Source: Erpobdella octoculata (taxonomy: Eukaryota; Annelida; Clitellata; Hirudinida; Erpobdellidae). Taken from it: a stretch of DNA of 64,000 nt. Positions 56,705 to 64,000 of this stretch are shown here, piece after piece. The stretch is taken from positions 14,662,312 to 14,726,311 of the forward strand of contig OZ022247.1 of the NCBI GenBank assembly GCA_963978895.1, read 5' to 3'. Both the position numbers and the translations under genes were made by a program. The notes under the pieces are model-generated. The model saw nothing but the letters and a program-made list of their open reading frames with translations. It was not told the DNA's origin and did no database searches. Position 1 is the stretch's first letter. Each line of letters begins with the position of its first letter.

Positions 56705-57548
56705 TTGGCAAGTTTAGTTAAACAGTTTTCTGGTCGCAAGCGGGGCAGCAGTGTGTGGACTTATTTTAAATTTGAAGAAACAGAAAACAAAAGTCGATGT
56801 CTCGTGGCTTTAGCGAATGGTTCAAAATGCGACGCACTTGTTGCAACTAAGAATCCGACTAATCTTAAAAACCATCTCAACATCACCACAAAGAAATTTT
56901 TAATGACATGATTGAGTTAGAACAAAATCAATTGAGTGTCAATGCAAACAAGAAGATTCAAATTGATGGTTAGCTATAAATTGCTACTAAAAGGTTATAT
57001 AGTAATATAGTTGATAGTATAAGTACTCTCGATAATGTAGCTAGCATGATAATTTTTTTTTAGAAATACTTGATTTTAACTTATTTATGTAATTTGTTTT
57101 AAGTTGAAACATATTTTATGTGTATAGGTTAAACTCCAATCCTATCTACATAAGCAGTCATCAAGTCAACCGCAATTGTCGACAGTCCACTCAACGATGA
57201 AAGATTTTCCCCTGCTTTCAGCAAAACTGGCTGGACAGTCAACCAGGCAAGTGGTTCTTGATGTAAAAAACCATCCCACTCAATATATTAAAGAAGTCAG
57301 CTCATCTTCATATAATTACAGCCTCTCCTCAATTGAGTTCTTGTACCAGAAGCAACAGTTGAATACTTCAGTCCTGATTGCGCTGGATCTGATATCGGCA
57401 CCAGCTTCGCAAGCTTTTGTGGAGCAACTTTTCTCAGTTTGTGGGATTTTGACAGCTGGCAGACGCAACAGAATGGAAAAATCGTTGAATATGCGTGCTT
57501 GGTTAAAAGTAAACCAAGATCTACTTGTTGACATGGCAGTTAATATTT
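56705..57548 (+). pseudogene. BED-finger and dimerisation remnants of hAT transposase
   Basis: 56,705-56,911 encodes a BED-type finger (GSSVWTYFKFEETENKSRCL, C-x4-C, NLKNHL). 57,176-57,540 encodes the hAT C-terminal dimerisation domain (ALDLISAPASQAFVEQLFSV). The catalytic RNase H core between them is missing. Confidence 0.85.
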
Positions 57549-57607
57549 ATTATATTGAAATAACAATATATGAGCAAAAATTTCAATCGTGTCAGAATAA
57601 ACTAATA

Positions 57608-57792
57608 CAGTGGTACTCCCTAATAACGACTTTGAAAATGTCATAGAAATCAGGTCTTAAAAGGGAGGGGTCTTAAATGGGGAGTCGTAGATCAGGAGTG
57701 ACGCTTAATGGGAAAACGATCCGTCAGAAAAAAAATGGTCGGAAATGAGGAAGAGTCCTAAATGGGGAGGTCGTTGGGGAGGAGTATTACTG
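57608..57792. mobile_element. Tc1/mariner- or pogo-type MITE nested in hAT
   Basis: 185 bp, ends CAGTGGTACTCCC and GGAGTATTACTG, flanked by TA (57,606-57,607; 57,793-57,794). Interior has GTCTTAAATGGGGAG and similar repeats. Confidence 0.85.
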
Positions 57793-58228
57793 TAATAACT
57801 AAACTAAACTAGAATGATAGCACCAAAACTATATCAAAACTAAAATAATTGCATTTAGGAAAACTAAAACTAAATAAAATAAAAATGACTTTAGTTAAAA
57901 CTAACTAAAACTAAAATGATTTTCATAACTAAAATATCACTGAACTGCAGTTTCTAATTTTTATACCTGAATAAATAATGTTCATATCAAATAAATTAAT
58001 ACTAAAACAATTTGAAAAACTGAGTTTAACATGAAATCAAGTACAATTTTTTAAATTTTCATTTTATAAAAGCAAACTTTTCAAGATTTTCAATTCCTTA
58101 AATAAGAGGTAGTTGAATACTATATTTTATGTTATTTTTTAACTATACAATTCTGCGAATTAGCTCATCCATGTATCTAATGCAATTCAGTGCCAGATAT
58201 GGATGGCCAGTTCAACTGCTGTCTTTCA

Positions 58229-58379
58229 TTTGACAACAAATTTTAAAGCTTTTTTGGTCGAATCTGTGGGGGTAGCACTCCCTGCACTACCTACGATATC
58301 TTCATCACATACATAATCACCTGAATTTTGGGTCCCCGAAACCCCCTTTTGGGTGGTAACCATGGGACTGGATACAGCT
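58229..58379 (-). CDS. Possible terminal exon of unrecognised gene
   Basis: Minus strand, after a strong acceptor (TTTCTTCTTTCTTTAG) the frame reads AVSSPMVTTQKGVSGTQNSG then DYVCDEDIVGSAGSATPTDS and TKKALKFVVK-stop. I do not recognise it. It lies upstream of MIOS on the same strand; no other exon of it was found to the window end. Confidence 0.35.
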
Positions 58380-58469
58380 AAAGAAAGAAGAAAATTGTGA
58401 CAGCTCAAGAATATGCACTGAAAATAAATTTCATAAATCCATTCAACTATCATAATAAACAATATAACT

Positions 58470-59440
58470 TTGCAAAAAAATGTATTTTTTTATTGGGAAG
58501 ATAGAAAAAAGCTCAAAGTTTATTAAAACTGAAATTTTGCTGCATTTACTTGTCGTCTTTTTACAAAATATCAGTATTCGTTATTGTTGAGAACCTCAAC
58601 AAATGTTAACCAATGAATCATTGATCATGAAAGTGAATTCGAAATAAATATATTTATTATATAAAAATTCATTATTTTCATACCTTGAATAAATACATTA
58701 GGCAAAACTAGGTGCTTATTTTTACTCAATAAAAGGTTTAGCAAAAAATGAATAAATATCAGTTGGATCATACCAATTAAATTATTAAATCAGGTGACTG
58801 AATGGACTATAAAAAAAATAAGTTGTTAGCCTTATACAGCTAAGACCTATTTAAAAAATGGCACCATTGTACTTTTAACCATTCATTTATGAGCAGTCCT
58901 GTGTACTGTTCCCAATTATTTATAGATGTGACTTGTACAGCTATTTATTTGCATTATTATTATTTATATATAAATAGCTTTTCTACACTTATTATTCATT
59001 AGAGATGAATAAATATCTTTGAGTTTTTTTATATTTTTCTTGATCAGGTTTTTGAATTTAGAATTCTTGTGTTCTGGTTTACAATTTTATAATAACAGAG
59101 TTCACGTGTTAAAATTACAACATTACTGTTTTGAGTCGGGTCTGGGTAGTACAAAGTCCCTATCATTGGAAATGCGCCTGGGAGTGATTCTTGCACCAAA
59201 ATTCATTAATGAAAATCGTAAATTGAAATTTCTGGTATTTTATGATTATAATTGTATTCTTCTTTTATTCTTTTCAAAAAACTAATTTTTATTAAAAAAA
59301 TTATTTTGAAATTTTCGTGCAACTGACTATACTAATTAGAATCTAATTAGTCTTTTCTTATGTTTCAACTTAGTTTTAAGTAAGTATCATTTATGTTAAC
59401 TGTTAACAAACGGTTAATTCGCATCGAACTTTGCCCAAGC
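58470..59440. other. AT-rich intergenic sequence
   Basis: No element or conserved ORF recognised. Confidence 0.4.
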
Positions 59441-59454
59441 TGCTAAAGTAGGAG

Positions 59455-61628
59455 ATTAATTGGTAATCTTTCCTACGGACGGCCCGTGCCGAAAAAATAT
59501 TCGTATTATTTTTATTTTATTACAATAACCTAACAAAACAAATTTAATACCAAATTTAATTTAAAAAAAAAAATTTATCGTAATTTGAGAGACTTTGAAA
59601 ACGGTAAGTAGAACCCTTCCAAGCACTATTTACATCGTAGTTGTGAGTGGTGAGGTATGAATCGTATAAATGAAATGAAAAAAAAATTAGTTTATAATAC
59701 AACTAGCAGTGCCCGTAGCGGCTTCGCTCGCATGAAATTAGAGAATTTGAACCGTGCTTACATAGTAGAGTACTGCACGGATCAATTTTTTAGGTCTCGG
59801 CTCAACCCGTCGACAACTTGGCCCAGCCCGTTTCAAAAACCAAAATTCCTGGCCCGGCCCCTTTTTTACAGGCCTAGAAGTTCTATATACTTGATGAAAA
59901 ACTTCGGCCCGTCCCACCTTGACTTCAGGTTTAGCCCGGCCCGTCTGAACACCCTAAAATCACTAAAATGTCTATATACTTGGTTAAAAATATTGGCCCG
60001 TCCCACCTTGATTCAAGGTTTGGGCAGGGCCGTATGAAGACCCTAAAATAACGGCTTGGCCCGTCCGTCCGGTGATAAACTGAACTCATCTACTTTTAAC
60101 CGGCACAAAACCTCAAAATACTAATTTTCACATCTGTAGCACTTACAGTTTTTGAGTAGCAGTTATTTTAAAATCAAATAACCCTTTTTCCACTTCACAT
60201 TTGAGGTCCTGGAAACCAAATTTTCAAAAAATGGTGAAATACGTATATCATTATTTTTAGAGTAGAAACTAAATACTAATTTTAATTTTGTAGCATTTAC
60301 AGTTTTTGAGTAGCAGTTACTTTAAAAACCAAGTAACCCTATTTTCCACCCCATATTTGAATTCCTGGAAACCAAATTTTCAAAAAATGGTAAAACACGT
60401 ATATCATTATTTTTGGAGTCGAAACCAAATACTAATTTTTACTCCTGTAGCATCTACAGTTTTTGAGTAGCAGTTACTTTAAAAACCAAATAACCCTATT
60501 TTCCACCCCACATTTGAAGTCCTGGAAACCAAATTTTCAAAAAATTGTGAAACCCGTATATCATTATTTTTAGAGTAGAAACTAAATACTAATTTTTACT
60601 TTTGTAGCATTAACAGTTTTCGAGTAGAAGCTACAAAATTTTAAAAACCAAATAACCCAATTTTCCAACCCACATTTGAGGTCCGGGAAACCAAATTTGT
60701 AAAAAATGGTGAAACACGTATATCTTTATTTTTAGAAAAGAAACTAAATAATAATTTTTACATCTGTGGTATTTACTGTTTTTGAGTAGAAGCTACTTTA
60801 AAAACCAAATAACCCAATTTTCCAGCCCACATTTGAGGTCCGGGAAACCGAATTTTCAAAAAATGGTGAAACACGTATCTTTTTATTTTTCAAAAAGAAT
60901 CTATATACCAAATTTCAAAATCTCTTCATTTTTGGTTTTCGAGATATACATTGTTTTAGAAAAAAGTTTGTTTTCCAGTTTTTTCCCCTCAGGAGCAAAA
61001 TTTTCAAAAATCCTTTCTTAGCGGATGTTTACGCTATAAAAGTAATATAAGTTCCAAATTTCACGTTCCTAGGATGAGGCGTTTGAGCTCGGCGTTGATT
61101 ATGAGTCAGTCATCTGTCAGTCAGGACATGTTCTTTTATATATATAGATTTTATTTAAAAAACAAACTATCAGTTATAAAAAAATTAATTTTAAATTTTA
61201 AAACTTTTTCTATGTAAAACGATAAAGAACAAAAGGCGAGAGAAACAACGAAGTAAACCCCGCTAGTCACTTTATATAAGGTCGCTGCTATTGCCCCGGC
61301 GGTTCGCCGTGATTGCAATCTCGTATTAAAATGAAACTCTACCCCTACCCCTAACCTTTATAACGTTATATAACACGCTACGTGATTCCTTCGTTTACAC
61401 TTTTCCTTAAAACTCAATTTTTTTCTATGTAAAATTTTTTAAATTATAATTACATTATTTATATAATTAAAATAATTTTATATAACATTTTCCCATTTTA
61501 AATAAATTATTTATACTAATTATCATAATTTTTAAACTAGTGTTTACTTTTCATCGTGTTTATAGTTATTTATAGCCGAGAATTATGTATTAATCCGCCA
61601 CACGGTCCGTGGGAAAGATTACCGATTA
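59455..61628. repeat. Inverted repeat pair around a Helitron
   Basis: TTGGTAATCTTTCCTACGGA at about 59,460 is repeated in inverse (CCGTGGGAAAGATTACC) at about 61,604-61,622. Arms are about 35-39 bp and imperfect. The complete Helitron lies between them, so an older TIR element may have been hit by it. Confidence 0.6.
59703..61148 (-). mobile_element. Complete non-autonomous Helitron
   Basis: Minus strand: 5' TCTATATATATAAAAGAACA at 61,148 after A. The 3' hairpin AGCG-AAGC-CGCT is followed by ACGGGCACTGCTAG (59,703-59,706) before T. Holds five or six tandem units of about 160 bp and a GGCCCGTCC-rich part. No ORF of note. Confidence 0.85.
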
Positions 61629-61684
61629 ATTTAGTAGTTAGTGTTTAAGTATATCTACCTCTGCACATTACTTACTACTTCATT
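61149..61684. other. AT-rich sequence
   Basis: Nothing recognised except the right arm of the inverted pair at 61,604-61,628. Confidence 0.4.
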
Positions 61685-62808
61685 GGTAATCCTGCAGTAT
61701 AGCGTCCTGAACCGATTTCGATGAAAAATGGCCGGTTTTTTAACGTAAATGATATTTAAAACATAAATAAGGAAAATAAAGACTAATTACAACATAAATA
61801 ACTGAAAAAAACACAAATTATAGCACTTTAGAACATTTATAAATTACTCCCGAAGTTAACGTAGTTCCCGATGAAGATCTATTTGTCAATAGCGATAGAA
61901 GTGAACAGTAGGAATAAATGTAATAAAACTTAAACACATTTAAAATAAAAATAGACAATTTAGGAAAAAAAATATAAAAAATTTTGGAAGTAAAAAATTG
62001 AAAAATATTAGTTTGCTTTAGAAGTACGAGTTGCGTAATCCGCTCCTTGTCTAAAACCATTTCTTTAAATGCGGCGCTTTATGTCAAATTGCCTTAAGAA
62101 AAATTAAAAAAACATTGAAAACAATAAATTAGCAACAGAACACCAAGAAAAATTAAAATAATATCAAAGTAAAAGTACTTGGCGACTTGGCTGTCTTTGG
62201 TACGGTTTCTATCATATTTCTTGGAGCAGAAATTTTGAGTTTTAGAGGTCATGTGGCTAGCAGAATCGTTTGGAGAGCGAAAGAGCGAGCAAGAAAGCGA
62301 CCAGGAAGAGAAGAGCAATCGGAAGCGGGAATGCGACCGGGAACGGCAACGCGATCGGGAAAACGATCGGGAGCGGGAAAACGATCGGGAGCGAGAAAAC
62401 TAGCGGGGAAGGAAACGGGAGCGAGAGAAAAATAATGGGAAAACCCCGGGCAACGCTGGATCCCCCGCTAGTCATAGATAAATCTCCACTCAGCGCTCTG
62501 ATTTTTTAAAATTTAAATAATTAAAAATTTATTTGTAACTTTTTAAAATGTATTTATTATTTTATTATGTTATTTTATTTGAATATTAACTCTTCCTTGC
62601 TTTTCATTCCTTGAATTGTATTATTCCGCGTGTCAACACTGCCTTTGGATATTTTTGCTTAAAGTCGGTTTTTAGTAAGTTTTTCTGTAAAATACTTGTT
62701 CGTAATATGTTTTGATAATGTTCTATGGTTATTCTATTAAACAGTTTTTTAAACCGTTTTTTCATCGAAATCGGTTCAGGACGCTATACTGCAGGAATAC
62801 CCTTCATT
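61685..62808. repeat. About 50-bp inverted repeats enclosing Helitron sequence
   Basis: CCTGCAGTATAGCGTCCTGA then ACCGATTTCGATGAAAAA at 61,690 is repeated in inverse at about 62,760-62,800. Between them lies a purine-rich Helitron part ending CCCCGGGCAACGCTGG and GCTAG (62,468-62,471). Confidence 0.75.
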
Positions 62809-62809
62809 A

Positions 62810-63280
62810 CTTGCAGAATGAAAATAAAGAATGAAATGTACTGACTTGTTTGTGGGTTATTTTGAGTCTCTCTGTAGGTGGCAGTTCTAGAAAAACACGT
62901 TAAAAAAATAAAGACACTGCAAAAACAAGTTATCAGGCAGAAAAATAAAAAAAACCTTCCGCACGAACAGTTCACGAACTAACGAACAAATGCGAACGAA
63001 CTACAAGCTTAAATGTTATGGAAAGCCACAGCAGATGGAGTGGGTAAAAAGAAGAATGCAAAATTTTGCCTTGCGGAACGAAAAAAAAGTAAATCGCTTA
63101 GCGCATAATTTTAGTGCGCAACTGCATAATCTATAAGCTACAAAAACTTTAATTAAATTTTAATTAGATGAGTACTGTATAATCATAGATATCTATGTGT
63201 ATAATTATGTTCTAAATCTGCATTTTTCAAATTAATAGCATAAACAGTACACATCTATGATTAGACCTGGTGGCTCACAT
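62810..63280. other. AT-rich sequence
   Basis: No feature recognised. Confidence 0.4.
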
Positions 63281-63284
63281 CCTC

Positions 63285-63375
63285 AGCGGCGGATCCAACA
63301 ACTTCGTAAGGGGGCCCGACATTTTTTTAGTTCTTTAAAATTGTGATTACTATCGTCATGCATCCTGTAGGCATT
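63285..63375 (+). mobile_element. Left tip of 174-bp-TIR family, diverged
   Basis: GCGGCGGATCCAACAACTTC, GGGGGCCCGACATTTTTTTA match the tip at 5,816. No matching right end before the window closes. Confidence 0.65.
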
Positions 63376-64000
63376 TTCGGCAATGTCCGACGGTATAAGA
63401 AAGGAAGATAAATAAGGCCACCTGATTGGATAATTTTGAATAAATTCACATAAATTATGTAAATATATAGGCGCGCTTACTTTGTTTTCCGAGGTGGTTT
63501 ATTTTATAGCCATTGGCCGTTATGGGTTTTCCGACGGATAAAGATTGACAAAGTTGCCGACTAAGTTATTCGACACTGCTTGTATGTAACTAAATAGCCT
63601 ATAAATATTTTTTGAGATAATTCAACTTGTCATTCTGTCAATCAGAGATCATCAATATTTGGAATGAAGCTTTTCCAATCATATATTCATAAAACTGAAA
63701 CACAATTGTACTTATTTAATTTTTAATTGACTGACAAATAATAACTTCTGACAAAAGTTTACCAAATGGAATTTGATTTTCTTAGTAAATTAATAATGCA
63801 AGAGGCTTCTATTCCATAAAGAAATATATCATTACAAACAGTTATTCTAATCTAAAAAATTATGATACTGTACAATTTAATTCATTGAGTTTGCAATATT
63901 TCAGTATTCAGTGTTATTTTATTATTTGACTTCCCAATTATTAGTGCAAAATAATTGATTTTTTATTTTTTCATAGTGGCCTCATAATCAAGAACTGGGA
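63376..64000. other. AT-rich sequence to window end
   Basis: May be interior of the element starting at 63,285. No ORF of note. Confidence 0.35.

Larger units (their letters stand above)
56343..57942 (+). mobile_element. hAT element with both TIRs, core deleted
   Basis: TIR CAGTGATATTTTAGT at 56,343 and its complement ending at 57,942, with AACTAAAACTAA subterminal repeats. Perfect 8-bp target duplication AACTGCAG (56,335-56,342; 57,943-57,950). Inserted about 70 bp upstream of the MIOS start codon. Confidence 0.93.

Overview
The window is AT-rich nuclear DNA from a non-vertebrate animal. It has spliced genes, GT-AG and AT-AC introns, tRNA-type SINEs and a dense mix of hAT, piggyBac, Helitron, Penelope-like (PLE), LINE and LTR-type elements. 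Long (TA)n arrays sit at many element junctions. I cannot name the species.

Host genes. (1) The minus strand from about 56,271 down to 13,518 carries the orthologue of MIOS, the GATOR2 WD40/zinc-ribbon protein of the amino-acid to mTORC1 pathway. I could place 25 coding exons with consistent splice phases (about 1,020 residues). They cover an N-terminal WD40 propeller, a Ser/Pro-rich insert, the alpha-solenoid and the Cys-rich C-terminal zinc domain. Two of its introns are minor-spliceosome AT-AC introns. Its large introns hold most of the mobile DNA: intron 10 (29,291-45,366) holds PLEs, intron 16 (17,382-27,124) holds piggyBac and Helitrons, and intron 4 holds Helitron and hAT pieces. (2) The plus strand from about 5,275 to 12,547 or beyond carries an EFCAB10-like gene converging on MIOS; its intron 1 is a TE nest. 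(3) A possible terminal exon of a third, unrecognised gene lies at 58,229-58,379 on the minus strand.

Layout. 1-4,640: a two-exon hAT transposase of the ZMYM-like kind, now broken, behind tandem and inverted repeats. 4,691-5,120: four consecutive palindromes. 5,275-12,547: EFCAB10-like exons, with a 174-bp-TIR element, a PLE 3' piece, and a SAP-domain LTR element between them. 13,518-17,381: MIOS 3' exons. 17,500-27,100: (TA)n, PLE leader modules, piggyBac, a LINE tail, a deleted RepHel Helitron and small Helitrons. 27,125-29,290: MIOS middle exons. 29,350-44,950: PLE units, leader modules with hammerhead ribozymes, SINEs, hAT pieces and a second SAP element. 45,367-56,271: MIOS 5' exons interleaved with SINEs, a third SAP element, a LINE fragment and Helitrons. 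56,343-64,000: an internally deleted hAT with a perfect 8-bp target duplication, a complete small Helitron and nested inverted repeats.

The most striking system is a repeated leader module of PLEs: a hammerhead ribozyme whose stems covary between copies, then a short peptide-coding stretch (KW...FNRACL.EN..P.Y), then a (TA)n array. About eleven full or partial copies are present. Some are tandem; others are head-to-head around one shared (TA)n.
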